From assembly GCA_946902875.1 (NCBI GenBank), contig OX336351.1:2911761-2975760 (forward strand): a DNA stretch of 64,000 nt, written 5' to 3'. Below are positions 47,416-58,055 of the stretch, piece by piece (within the stretch, counting starts at the first letter, position 1; each line of letters starts with the position of its first letter). The notes below the pieces were generated by a model. It had not been told where the DNA came from, made no database searches, and saw only the letters and a program-made list of their open reading frames with translations. A program made the position numbers and the translations under genes. Source of the stretch: Nematopogon swammerdamellus. Taxonomy: Eukaryota; Arthropoda; Insecta; Lepidoptera; Adelidae.

Positions 47416-48647
47416 CTTCGTATGGATGAACCTATAGTTTTTTGTCTGTAACAATTTGACGTCAATGCCCCCTATACTAGAAGACGCTTCTTTAGCCTTC
47501 TCTCTTAGAGGGACGTTTATAACAGGTTTTATATTCTCGTTTCCTCGTGAGCTTCAAAACTACGTTCATATAGGTGTTGCAACTTACGAGGACACATCTT
47601 TGCCGTTTTAGGATTTCGCAGTAAAACCAGGAACTATAATAGTCTTGCTACAATGTCTGTATGTCTGTCAGTCCGTCCCTCTGGACGTCCGTCTGTCTGG
47701 CTGTCTATTCGCCAGTCTATCCGTCTGTTTTTCAGAGTCTCTAGCTCTTAGATTAAATTAACTTTAATTTAAAACTACCCGACGACGTAAACCAGCTGCA
47801 TACAAGGTAAAACTTCGCTCTTTCAGAGAGATGTATCATCAATATTAATCACATGATAGATTAAGTCAATGGTTTCAATATATGTATGTAAAATGTCATC
47901 TGTCAGGACAGATTGATAGCTTTTTGAAAACACGATTTGATTAACTTCTCTTGATAGAAAAAAAATATGAAAATGCCTCTGAATTTACATAGAAAAATGT
48001 ATTGGACGTAACGAGACCGAAGTGAGGTCCTAGAAAAAAAAAAGATATATCCAAATAATATACATTAAAAATTCTAAAATGAACTCAAAATACAAATTTT
48101 AATAATTGTCAAGAATGAAATGGGTCACAAAAATAAAACAAAGAAAATAACCAGTTAAACCATCTAAATCTATGTATATTTTTATTTTCAACGCGAATAA
48201 TACATTCTGAACCGAAAAGCCATCGTACTCCGCCCATTTAAAAAATATTGTGTGGGAAAAGTGGCACCAGTTCTTCTGTTAAAAGAGCTCCATGTTTTGT
48301 CCATAGAATATTATTTTCGAAAGACGATAGGTTTATAGATATTTCCATTAAATTAAAACGTAAACATTCCATGATAATTCCTCGTTATTTATGAAGCTCT
48401 GCCGAAATTCACTGAACCGGTAATTATTAATTCAAGACTATTTGAAATGCAAATATGAAACAAAAAGGCTTGACAAAAAATTTTGCTCCATTATTTTCGA
48501 CTTTGTATCCTTTTTGTTCGCCTTCAAATATTGAATAATTTTATTAAATTATTATTTTACTTGTAAGTATAATTTATTATAATATTTGTAATAGACACGG
48601 TTATTATTATTATTATTTTATAAAAACACCGCATACTACAAGTATTA
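47416..48647. other. No gene; (CTGT)n-rich then AT-rich
   Basis: 47640-47735 is a run of CTGTCTG/GTCCGTC repeats without repeat-G borders. 47760-48640 is AT-rich with short A and T runs. I see nothing coding. Confidence 0.45.
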
Positions 48648-48831
48648 CAGGTCTGTTAATTAAAGCTGGCACGTACTAACACTATCACATATTGCGCTTG
48701 CGTAGTGTCTGTGTCTGCACGGGTGACGTCGCACTGCATACGCATCACGAAAACCCGATCTGTCTCACTCGCACTTGCACATTGCATTGGTGTGAGTACT
48801 GTGCACGCGCCAGCTTTGATTAACAGACCTG
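48648..48831. mobile_element. 184-bp MITE with TA target duplication
   Basis: CAGGTCTGTTAATTAAAGC and its near complement at the right end (GCTTTGATTAACAGACCTG). TA at 48646-48647 and 48832-48833. The centre is GC-richer and contains TGACGTCG. Tc1/mariner-type by target site; noncoding. Confidence 0.78.
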
Positions 48832-49265
48832 TATTTATAACAATGCGACGGTTTACAGGCAAAACCACGGAGATCAAATTTTACAGGAGAAGGTGAAAAC
48901 TGTTTTAGCTCATAAATAATGAAATAAATGTAAATATTTTGTGGTTTTTGTTCTATTTTGATTGCTTTTGATAGGTATAATTAAAAATTTGATTCAAAAT
49001 AAATACAATTATTTGGACTATTTTGACAGGCTGTTGCGTGGCTTGCGAGAAATTGCGCGCAAAACCACTCGCTTGGGGAAGTGATTTATTGCCACTATTT
49101 CAAATTTAAATTCAATAGACCGTGGGTTGCGAGTTTTTGCAAACACAAAGTTTTTAATTTGAAATTTTTCTGTATACTTAACTCGATTTCAGCTTTTTTG
49201 TGGGTTACGAGGTATTGCCTGTAATCCGTCGAATGATGAATCAGAAAGTGATATAGAAGCCAAAA
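48832..49265. other. AT-rich DNA with a three-fold motif
   Basis: CGTGGCTTGCGAGAAATTGC, CGTGGGTTGCGAGTTTTTGC and TGTGGGTTACGAGGTATTGC recur at about 49035, 49125 and 49200, spaced 75-90 bases. Otherwise unassigned. Confidence 0.45.
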
Positions 49266-49267
49266 TA

Positions 49268-49445
49268 CCTACCATATACTACCACCTAGTAAGTTACGAA
49301 GGGAAGGGACCTACAGTTTTACGTGAAATCAGAACCACGATCGGCCTCAAACGGTCGAGCGGTCACTCATCCATCCACTGACCCCGCCCAGGTGTGCTTA
49401 TGATCTGCAGTCGACCGACCGCACCACTGAGCTACCGAGGCTGAC
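49268..49445 (-). mobile_element. SINE-B head and start of central domain
   Basis: ACCACCTAGTAAGTTACG, CTACAGTTTTACGTGAAATC, GGTCGAGCGGTCACTCATCC and the box A end CACTGAGCTACCGAGGCTGA at 49443. The tail is missing, so it is 3'-truncated. Confidence 0.85.
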
Positions 49446-49798
49446 GAATTCAAAAACCTATGTAAAAGTCAAAATTCTCCCGTCACACATAGGCAACATT
49501 ACGAAATAATATCAACCCGAAAGCATCACAGAACTGCACCAGAGGCGTTCGTTATACATTCATGAGCATCCAACACAAACTTCCCCTCCGTCCTTTGTTT
49601 GCAGAATGTGAAACTTAATTTTTTCTTCCCGCAAATTCCTCACTTCTAAGCTGATTACGATATCGTCGAACTTGGCAGGAATGGCAGCTCGCGAATCATT
49701 GTATACCGCTCTCGGAATTCTCAAATATACCCTAATCTGAATAATTCTATCCGTCCGGACCTTCGAGGGGCGTCGGCAGCAGAACCAAGACAAATAGA
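49446..49798. other. No recognised feature
   Basis: Short frames only, no motif recognised. Confidence 0.35.
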
Positions 49799-50050
49799 AC
49801 AGAATAGAATAGAATAGGAATTCTTTATTGCAGGCCATAAATTAACAAATGATAATACATGAAGAAACATACAGAAAAAAATATCAAAACGCAATAATAC
49901 TCAGAGAAACGAAAAAGCAATAGCATGCAAAGACAGATTTAATACTATAAGTGATTTCTTCCAGCCAAACTTTGGGTGATGAGAGTAAGTGAAAAAGATT
50001 AAAGGCAAGGGTAGTGCATACATTAGGACGGGAAAGTAATAACATACAAT
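49799..50050 (-). mobile_element. LINE 3' end with (ATTCT)n tail
   Basis: Minus strand ends CAATAAAGAATTCCTATTCT and ATTCTATTCT. 49925-50045 (AAGTGATTTCTTCCAGCCAA, GATTAAAGGCAAGGGTAG) is repeated at 51308-51430. A plus-strand relative of the tail is at 54080-54152. Confidence 0.6.
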
Positions 50051-51034
50051 ATAAAAATAAATATATGTTTAATTTAGATATATTTATATTTATTCACCAT
50101 CCCCGTGAAATTTAGAGGAATCTGCATACGCACGGTCGAGGATGTCACCCTTCCACCGTTCCTGGGCTCCGCTCATAGCAGACCTGACCTCATAATATGA
50201 AAAATTCTTAAACCCTCACTTGGTGAGTTTGATGAGTCACATGTGTGACTGTGGAACGTTAGAAGGAGCAATGTCCCGGAGAGATCCCCTAAATTCCCAG
50301 GTTCACAGGGAGGCTGGGATCTGCCAAGGATAAAAATCATTCACGCGGAAATGCTGCAAGCTTCTCCGGGAACCGATCGCGCCCGGGTCCTGGTATCTTC
50401 GGAAAGAGAAGCGGGGGCTTGGCTACCCTTCCCCTCATATGAGAACACTTATTTGGCTACACTCATAACCTTCCCCTCATATAGGAACACTCATTCTTAT
50501 ACCTATTGTTAGTATTCTGCCTAAATCCTGCATCCTTTCCTCTAATGTAAAGTCTGGGGTCCTTGCTCTGGGAACATAATGTATAGGTGCACCTAACCGG
50601 CCGACATGGTATTCTCAGCCCCCGTAAATATCCGAATGCCCGTGGGCGCCGTCGGACTACACCTCTGCGTTATTCTGGCGCGCGCCATTTGTCGTGCCTT
50701 AAAAAAATGTATGGGCAGCAGATTATTTCATTGAAAAATTGTTGAAATCAAAGGTGGCTTGGTCTGACAGCACATTGGGTATTTCTAACAAGCGCACCTG
50801 AATCTATGTTCGGTGACCCGGTCTTCAGAAGGGCGCCGACGAATATTTTGTTTGCTATTCAAAGCTGCGAATACGAAAATTCTGTATGGCTGAGCATTTG
50901 ACATACTTATATCCCTTCAAAGAGAAGGAAATACAAGGGATGCTTGTCTGATTGCAAACATATGCGACGGCGGGTTTGACATCAATTTGAGTCCTCTTAA
51001 ATGGAATTATTCAAAATGAGCTTTGTGTTTCGTG
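50051..51034. other. No recognised gene
   Basis: 50100-50700 has moderate GC with a local repeat (CTTCCCCTCATATGAG and CTTCCCCTCATATAGG, about 50428-50485). No protein family recognised on either strand. Confidence 0.4.
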
Positions 51035-51250
51035 TACTGTGTGGGGCCGGTAATTAAAAAGAATACCCCCACTGCATCTCTCCCCGTGCATGTCGTAAAA
51101 GACGACTAAGGGATAAGAACGAGGTGCCGTGCTGAAGGGTAACAAGCTATTCACCTGCTATTCTAATACGTTGCTAAACGTGGTGGTCGGTGTTCTGTTG
51201 TAATTCACAAGGGTACTTGCAGCACAACACCGATTACTATGTTTACCCCT
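51035..51250 (+). mobile_element. Repeat C with head H3, internal deletion
   Basis: GTACTGTGTGGGGCCGGTAA, CCCCGTGCATGTCGTAAAAG, then a shortened middle and ACGTGGTGGTCGGTGTTCTG to the AACACCGATTACTA end. Confidence 0.75.
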
Positions 51251-51307
51251 CATTGTCGGAATACAGCGTGTGGTATGTGCTCAAAATGTAATAATACCCA
51301 GAGAAAG

Positions 51308-51430
51308 GCAGACTTAAAACTATAAGTGATTTCTTCCAGTCAAACTTTGGGTGATGAGAGTATGCGAAAAAGATTAAAGGCAAGGATAGTGCAAAAATTA
51401 GAATAAGAAAGTAATAACATACAATATAAA
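51308..51430 (-). repeat. Second copy of the 49925-50045 sequence
   Basis: AAGTGATTTCTTCCAGTCAA, GATGAGAGTATGCG, GTAATAACATACAATATAA. It lies between two repeat C copies. Confidence 0.7.
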
Positions 51431-51439
51431 AATATTTAG

Positions 51440-51770
51440 CTTTGTGTACTGTGTGGGCCCGGTACTTAAAAAGAATAGCCCCACTGCATCTCTCCCCGTG
51501 CATGTCGTAAAAGGCGACTAAGGGATAAGGACAAGATGCCGTGCTAAAGGGCGACGGGCTCGCCACCTCTCACCTTGGCACGGTACTTCAACCGAGTCAT
51601 GCAGTAGGTGGGTCTTCGTGCCTTACTTGCTGCTTGATCGATTGAATCTTGTTCGAATACTTTGCGAAACGTGGTGGTCGGTGTTGCGCTGTACCAGAAT
51701 TCTTGCAGCACAACACCGATTACTCTGCTTACCCCGATTGTCGGGATTCAGCGTGTGTGATATGTGTTTT
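51440..51770 (+). mobile_element. Repeat C with head H3, full length
   Basis: GTACTGTGTGGGCCCGGTAC, GCGACTAAGGGATAAGGAC, GCCACCTCTCACCTTGGCAC, CATGCAGTAGGTGGGTCTTC, AACGTGGTGGTCGGTGTTGC and the GATTGTCGGGATTCAGCGTG end. Best reference for repeat C. Noncoding. Confidence 0.8.
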
Positions 51771-52054
51771 AATGATTTTGTATGTGTGATTATTTTATGT
51801 CTTCATTCTTCACGACAACAGCGAATTGGATGAACAACAGCGAATGCCATGGAGATAGGGCACGGCTGTGGGATGACGGCCGCCGATCGCTGTTCTGTGA
51901 TTTATCCTTTCTTTAAAAAGTTGCCACTTGGGTCCAGGAGAGGCTATGTTGCCTTCAACTTACGCAAGACGCAATGATGTGTTTCCTCTGTTAAGTTCGA
52001 CCCCTTTTCTTTCCTTACAAGTTTCCAAGACAGTGTCGTTCCTGTCTCGGATCA
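51771..52054. other. No recognised feature
   Basis: Unassigned mixed sequence. Confidence 0.3.
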
Positions 52055-52600
52055 CTCAGACCTAATTTTTTAAGTTTCTATACGTACGGAAGACTAATAC
52101 TAAGCCTACGCCGTCTGTCTGTCTGTCTGTCCGTCTGTCCGTCTGTCCGTCTGTCCGTCTGTCCGTCTGTCCGTCTGTCCGTCTGTCCGTCTGTCCGTCT
52201 GTCTGTATGGCCTCCCTTAAAAGGCTGTATCTTTCGGACAGTAATAAATAGCCGGTTGACATTTTCACAGAATATGTATGTCTTATTATGACAGATATAA
52301 CAACAAATAATAAAAAAAAATCATCAAAATCGGTTCACCCAGTCGAAAGTTATGAGGGGACAAACATACAAAAAATACAGTCGAATTGAGAACCTCCTCC
52401 TTTTTTTGAAGTCGGTTAAAAATAAGAAAAAGGAAAAATTCCCGGGGGTCCCCATACAAGAAACTAAAAAGTGTATGCGCGCCATTTACCGAAAATAGTA
52501 TGGAGCATTTTAACTAATACATGGCGTGAGTGACGCTGACCATGACATGGCGATACGGAACCCTCTGTGCGCGAGTTCGACTCGCACTTGGCCGGTTTTT
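52055..52600 (-). repeat. Repeat G with expanded (CTGTCCGT)n and nested F end
   Basis: A long CTGTCTGTCCGT tract at 52112-52206, then TAGCCGGTTGACATTTTC. 52310-52426 is an F end (AGTCGAATTGAGAACCTCC, TTTTTTGAAGTCGGTTAA). G then resumes with GGGGTCCCCATACAAG and ends GTTCGACTCGCACTTGGCCG. Confidence 0.75.
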
Positions 52601-52730
52601 CAGAATTATTTTTGTTCTATCGTAAATGGTAATACCTACATACCGGTGTCAAATTTGGTATGATTATAGAACAAACTCTAAAGTAAGACAACAATAAATA
52701 ATTCAACCAATTTTCTTTTCATTATTTTGT
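52601..52730 (+). repeat. Repeat K
   Basis: TCTATCGTAAATGGTAATAC, GTGTCAAATTTGGTATGATT and CAAACTCTAAAGTAAGACAA match 10284-10400. Confidence 0.55.
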
Positions 52731-52799
52731 TATACCTATTTATGTGTGTGATTATTGAACAAGAGAAATAAAAACCATTTCATTTAAAATTATAAATAA

Positions 52800-53225
52800 A
52801 AAGAGTCGGGGGACCGCTAATAAGTAAATACCCGCGCAGATCTGAGTTTTTATATTTTATTTGCTTAGTCAGGGGACCGCCCTGACTCCCTTACTTATGT
52901 AGATAAGTAATTGGAAATTATTTTGAAATTTTTAAGGGCCGGGGATTTTTTAAATTTGTAATTTAACTTTTATTTCAAGCTTTTTTAAAAAACCCGCATG
53001 CTCCACTTTTGAAGATAATCAATTTTTTTATTACTTAATTACTTGATTACAAACATAGCTAAGAACCATCCCGATTAAACCAGCTTTCTAATATAAAAAA
53101 ACCAGCATCCAAATCGGTCCATCCGTTTGGGAGCTACGATGCCACAGACAGACACACCCATACACACATACACACGCACACGTTAAACTTATAACATCCC
53201 TCTTTTTGCGTCGGGGTAAAAACTG
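52800..53225 (+). repeat. Repeat L
   Basis: GGGGGACCGCTAATAAGTAA, AGATCTGAGTTTTTATATTT, CATCCAAATCGGTCCATCCG and GGGAGCTACGATGCCACAG. The reverse-oriented relative is at 58555-58880. Confidence 0.65.
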
Positions 53226-53269
53226 CCCAATTACGTCTTGGTACGAAAACATCGGCGCGCGAGTCCGAC

Positions 53270-54075
53270 TCGCACTTGGCCCGTTTTTTTAGGGTTCCGT
53301 ATCTGGTACGGGGCCCTATTACTAAGCCTACGCCGTCTATCTGTCTGTCTGTCCGTCAATCCGTCCGTCTGTTAGTCCGTCCGAGGGCTGTATCTCTTTA
53401 ACCGTAATAGTTAGCCCGTTGAAATTTTCACAGAATATGTTATTATGGCCGATACAACAACAAATAATAAAAATAAGAAAAAGTAAAAAATTCACGGGGG
53501 CTCCCATAGAAGAAAGGTAAAAAGTGTATCCGCGCGCGCCATCTACCGAATAGAGCGTGAAGCATTTTAACTAATCATGACATTTAACTAATATGAAGCA
53601 TTTCATAACACGCCATAGATGGCGTGAGTGGCGCTAACCATGACGTACCGTGTGGGGCCGGTACTTTAAAAGAATAGCCCCACTGCATCTCTCCCCGTGT
53701 ATGTCGTAAAAGGCGACTAAGGGATATGACTCCCTTCTTATATTACTAGGTGGTAGGGTTTAACCCGCCCGGGTTGGTACCACCGCACTGAATGAAAGGT
53801 CGGTCGAAACGGCTATGTAAATAGTTTGTGTTTTCCGTCCAGTTCAGTGTAGCCGGCACGACCGAAGGGAAGCACTGACGTGGCACCAAGTTCACCCGGT
53901 GTTATGGGCTGACATCACGGGTGTTGTAGGTGATGTAGCGAACCGTGTCAGTTTCCATAAACAAAAATTTAAAAAAAAAATCATAACACGCCATAGATGG
54001 CGTGAGTGGCGCTAACCATGACATGGTGATACGGAACCCTCGGTGCGCGAGTTCGACTCGCACTTGGTCCGTTTT
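53270..54075 (-). repeat. Repeat G interrupted by a SINE
   Basis: TTTTTTTAGGGTTCCGTATC, CTGTCTGTCCGTC tract, CGTTGAAATTTTCACAGAA, GGGGGCTCCCATAGAAG, then the 42-bp segment that is repeated on both sides of the SINE, and the G end GCGAGTTCGACTCGCACTTG. Confidence 0.82.
53645..53980 (+). mobile_element. H3-headed SINE-B with perfect 42-bp target duplication
   Basis: Starts GTACCGTGTGGGGCCGGTAC exactly after the left duplication (53603-53644) and ends in an A-rich tail just before the right duplication (53981-54022). The two 42-base copies (TCATAACACGCCATAGATGG ... GCTAACCATGAC) are identical, so the insertion is recent. All modules are intact: H3, central domain and SINE-B tail. Confidence 0.95.
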
Positions 54076-54079
54076 TTTT

Positions 54080-54152
54080 GTTTCCTTCCATGCATATAGT
54101 GTTTTTCTTTCAATTGTGTGCAATAAAGAGTCTCTATTCTATTCTATACTAA
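54080..54152 (+). mobile_element. LINE 3' end with (ATTCT)n tail
   Basis: TTCAATTGTGTGCAATAAAG followed by AGTCTCTATTCTATTCTAT. It carries an AATAAA signal and the same tail type as 49799-49818. Confidence 0.6.
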
Positions 54153-54200
54153 GTAGATATATAAAAGTATTTTCATTTTCATGCTGACTAAATTTAAAAA

Positions 54201-54329
54201 ATGCAAGAGCGTTCTCGCAGTTCGCGCAAAGCGTCGTCCTTTTTGGACAGTTTCGTTTCGCACTTTGACAGCAAGTTGCGAGACAACGCGACTCCAAAAC
54301 GACTAAGACTTGAGGAACAATTTTCCTAA
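54201..54329 (+). CDS. Small ORF of 42 codons, function unknown
   Basis: ATG in A-rich context (AAAAAATGC) opens a 42-codon frame to TAA at 54327. It begins MQERSRSSRKASSFLDSF and ends PKRLRLEEQFS: basic, serine-rich, then an amphipathic SFVSHFDSKLRD stretch. The composition looks more protein-like than its surroundings, but there is no homology I know and no splice site at the end. Could be a small protein, an exon relic or chance. Confidence 0.15.
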   Translation: MQERSRSSRKASSFLDSFVSHFDSKLRDNATPKRLRLEEQFS

Positions 54330-54474
54330 GAGCTACGCCCACCGGGGGAATTTACAATTCGCAACTCGGAGTTAGCAATGTCATTGTGGACAGAGATATT
54401 TAATAATTGAAATAAGTCAAGGATGTATTTTTAAGTATATATGTATTAGGGTGATATTAAACTTCTTACTGTTA

Positions 54475-54597
54475 AGCAGCATCCACACGTTGGCCAAGTA
54501 AGGCAAACGTTTTAGCTCTAGCTCATTCTAACTAAGCAATTAAAGAGAGATGAAACTAAAACGTTTGCCTTGCTTAGCCAACGTGTGGATCCGGCTT
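54475..54597. mobile_element. 123-bp inverted-repeat MITE
   Basis: ATCCACACGTTGGCCAAGTA and GGCAAACGTTTTAG pair with CTAAAACGTTTGCC and CTTAGCCAACGTGTGGAT. TTA or TA borders both sides (54473-54474, 54598-54599). Noncoding. Confidence 0.72.
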
Positions 54598-54659
54598 TAG
54601 AAGGAAAGCTATATGAATGATTCGCCATACGAAATCTGTCACATAACGTTATAATATAT

Positions 54660-54775
54660 TCAAAAGGAAGTCTCTGGCATGGTACCATTTCTTGGAGGTG
54701 ACATTGGCTGGTCGGCATCTGCTCTGGCCCCACGCACTCAGCCACCCATAGCACATTACACAAAAAATTCAAATT
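54660..54775 (+). mobile_element. SINE-A 3' fragment
   Basis: GGAGGTGACATTGGCTGGTC, CTCAGCCACCCATAGC and ATTACACAAAAAA. The last 100 bases only. Confidence 0.78.
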
Positions 54776-54784
54776 TCAAAAGAA

Positions 54785-55140
54785 AATTAGATAGATAGAA
54801 AATGCCTTATTGCTCCAGTAAACATTAAACAGTAACAATTACATTAGAAAATTTACATAAGGTGCAAAGGCGGACTTATCCCTTACATAGATTTCTCACA
54901 GTCAACCTTTAGATGTTTGATATTCGATATTATAGTGGAATGTAAGTAGGTAGTAGCAAAAGAGTTGAGCGTGAGAATTGAAGATAAAATAATAATAATA
55001 AGAATACTTAATAACAATACAAATATAAGTACATGCTAGTTAAATACAAGCCATACATGTGGTAATACATATAAATTACTAAATATATAGAAAATTATGT
55101 ACAAAGAAATATAAATACATACATACTTTTATCTTTTATC
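54785..55140 (-). mobile_element. Repeat D, LINE-like 3' end
   Basis: Minus strand ends CAATAAGGCATTTTCTATCT. GGTGCAAAGGCGGACTTATC and AGATTTCTCACAGTCAACC are the shared D blocks. 54960-55140 is AT-rich and probably part of the same UTR. Confidence 0.55.
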
Positions 55141-55559
55141 TTCACTCAAATTCGTAACATCGAGTTTTCTTTTACAACGGTGTACTAAGTAGTTGCCTGT
55201 AGTCACATGCAGAACATAGTCAAAAGGCCCAAAGTCTCAAGCTGGAGTCGCGGGATGTCGAGAAAGACTACATCTGAATAGGACAGCTAAAGCTTAGAGA
55301 TCGTACGGTGCGACCTCTTAACAATTCATAAGGTGTGAGAAGGAGTTAGCGAGAGAAATAAAAAAAAAGTGCAAGGAGCACAAAGTCCTCCACTGTTCCA
55401 AAAGGCTAGAAAGATGGGAGTCACGTGCGCACACCCCTCGCTACCATCAACATCCGACTAACGACGGACGAGCACATCGTTGATTGTGACGATGAGAAGG
55501 TAGGAAGGAGTACGAGGATTTTGATGCTAATTGTATGTTTTTAGGGTACAGTACCAAAA
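55141..55559. other. No recognised feature
   Basis: Unassigned mixed sequence. Confidence 0.35.
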
Positions 55560-55855
55560 TGTTAAAAACCGGCCAAGTGCGAGTCTACTCGAGCAACTAG
55601 GTTTCCGCATCGCAAAAAAATGGAAAAAAATCATGTTTCTTGTGTGGGGACCACCCTTATTTTTTTAACTTTTCTATATTTTATTATTTGTTGTTATATC
55701 CACCATAATAATTAATAACACATACTAGTATTCTGTGAAAATTTCAAACGGCTACCTATTATGGTTCCAAAGATACAGCAGTAGGACAGACAGACAAACA
55801 GACAGACGGCGTAACCTTAGTAATAGGGTCCCGTACGACGGATACGGAACCCTAA
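55560..55855 (+). repeat. Repeat G
   Basis: AACCGGCCAAGTGCGAGTCT, GTGTGGGGACCACCC, ATTTCAAACGGCTACCTATT, GACAGACAAACAGACAGACG and the end CGGAACCCTAAAAA. A compact copy. Confidence 0.78.
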
Positions 55856-55864
55856 AAAGCCATG

Positions 55865-56028
55865 AGCCCGAAATGATACCACCGCACTTAATGAAATGTC
55901 GGTTGAAACGGCTATGTAAATAGTCTGTGTTTTCCGTCCAGTTCAGTGTAGCCGGCACGACCGACGGGAAACACTGATGTTGTACGTGATGTAGCCAACC
56001 GTGTCAGTTTCCATAAAAAAAAAAATTA
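55865..56028 (+). mobile_element. SINE-B 3' half
   Basis: From GATACCACCGCACTTAATG to TTTCCATAAAAAAAAAAA, with a deletion of the GTTATGGGCTGACATC region. Confidence 0.82.
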
Positions 56029-56684
56029 AACCTGGTTGAATTTAATTTTGTAAAGACGAGAATGTGAATCCGAATTCAGGTCAGAACATTTTTCAAGGTG
56101 GATTTTCATGATTTTACATTTTCTTTCTTATATACACTTATTATTTATATATTTTATTGCTCCCTACAATTACTACAAAATTATTGTACATTATCTGTAT
56201 CTACGTAAATATGTCATGAATTATTTTATTAGGTACAAAAGCACCCGTAGATAAAAAAAAACGCTTTCTTTAACCGACAGCAATGTTATTAATAAATTGA
56301 TATTTAATGTTGTATTCACAAAATTACATCAAATTGAACTTGTCCAAGAGTGCTTTATCCGCAATTTATGAATACATTCAATAAACAACAAAGTTTCTCC
56401 AGTTCCTCTGACCTCTCAAGAAATGTTAGCAACTCGCGTCGCGAACCTAACCAAATATACAATTTGAATCTTTGACGCTCTAACTTTGGTACCCGAAAAG
56501 TTTCCAAAACCTTTATGAACCTATGTGAACGCTCCAGCGAAAAACGCCCGCCCGTCCGCGCTACACAAACTTCTAGTACAAAGTGGTGCTAGAGTTGAAA
56601 AACTTATTTAACTTGCGGACCGAGCCAGGACGTGTCCTGTTTAAACACGCGGCTTTCATGCTGACGGGATCACCATGGAATCCA
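56029..56684. other. No recognised feature
   Basis: AT-rich to about 56450, then mixed. Nothing recognised. Confidence 0.4.
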
Positions 56685-57000
56685 GATGAGCAGATTAATA
56701 AGATTATAAAATCCAGATGGGGTGAGAAGATTTAGATTATGGAATTCAAGCACAGAGAAATTTAGTTTAAGGAACCAAGTCGGTGAGAAGACTTTGCATT
56801 ATGAAATCCAAGCGGCGATAAGGAGAAATTAAGTGTAAGGAACCACGACGACGACGGTGAGAAGATTTTATATTATGGAATCCAAGCACTCGAGAAGATT
56901 TTACATTATGGAATTCAAGCACTGAGAAATTTAGTTTAAGGAGTCAAGACGGTGAGACGATTTTGCATTATGGAATCCAAGAGGTGATAAGGTACATATT
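56685..57000 (+). repeat. Degenerate tandem repeat (ATTATGGAATCCAAGC)n
   Basis: Units with GAGAAGATTTTACATTATGG, AATCCAAGCACTGAGAAATT and TAGTTTAAGGAACCAAG recur five or more times with a mixed 50-100 base spacing. Confidence 0.75.
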
Positions 57001-57344
57001 ATGTAACACAAGCAGTGTTATTGTATGGATGGTCAATAAAATACTTGTAATAATATGACGTTTCTGAGGTTCATTTGCCCTTAGTGACTGACTGGCCAAA
57101 AGCGCCATTACAACAGACAGACAGATAGATGGGGACACCTTCCGGAGCTGGTGCGCTATAAGGGGAGAGGGGGGAGGAGGGGAGGAGATCCAGAACGCCT
57201 CGCGGGGCCCTACGTGTGGAATTGGATAGTTGTATTCGCGTTAAGTGTAATCTTCGTTACGGTCGCCGCAAGGCGGCCACTCGAACGCAATCCCTGTGCG
57301 TGCATCGGACTCGGATAATACATGCTCTGATGAGCGATGGTAAT
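57001..57344. other. No recognised feature
   Basis: Mixed; a G-rich GGGGAGAGGGGGGAGGAGGG tract at about 57161-57186. Confidence 0.4.
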
Positions 57345-57700
57345 ACGATACGAGTATTACGAGTGCTATATCCGAGAAAATGGTGCGCTCAGGAGGCGGT
57401 GGTTGAAGGTGCCCTTAGTGATTTAATTACTTCCAGAAAGTATACCGTGCACCTGAACGTAGCACGGACTTCGGTCTCGCCCCCTATTGACTTACTTTAT
57501 TCGAGAAAGCATATTATAGTTTACGTGAACGCAGCTCGGTCTTTGACCTCGTCCTTAGTGACTTACTTTCTTCGATAGAGTATAAGCATTGCTTACGCGA
57601 ACGCGGCTCAGCCTGCGGCCTCTCCCTTAGTGAGTTACCGTTTTTGAGAAACTTGACTTTATCTGAGCGCAGCTCGGCCTTCGGCCTCGGAAAAAAAGGC
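57345..57700 (+). repeat. R70 tandem array, about 70-bp units
   Basis: Four to five diverged units at 69-72 base spacing. Each has CTTAGTGACTTACTTTCTTC, a CGAGAAAG stretch, GTGAACGCGGCTCGG and GCCTGCGGCCTC. The end of each unit (GGCC.NCGGCC) is self-complementary. Confidence 0.8.
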
Positions 57701-58055
57701 GACAGCGGGTAAACGCTATAAAGAAGACTTCACCGCGATCGAATCCACGAGCACAGCTATCTGCTATAAACGCGAGTTTCACCATTGTTCGGATTTCCTT
57801 TAAGAGTCTGGATTTCATGGAGAGCATGCGCGACTACGAAGGAGATCTCAGAGTAAGGGAAGCCAGGATCTCATACCAAATGCAAGGGCTATCCGGTCTC
57901 CCCGTTGTTTGCACTAAGGCGAGTATGATATTCGCCAAGTGGGTCGAGTGTCGCGACGTAGTGGCATTCAGCTAGGAAACTGCTGCGCGAATTAGAAACC
58001 TATCATGACAATTGAACATTATTTTGACATTATTATCATACATACATACATAGCG
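57701..58055. other. No recognised feature
   Basis: Unassigned mixed sequence. Confidence 0.35.

Noticed and set aside
52112..52206. CRISPR-like array
   Set aside because: It is a plain CTGTCCGT microsatellite inside repeat G with no spacers.
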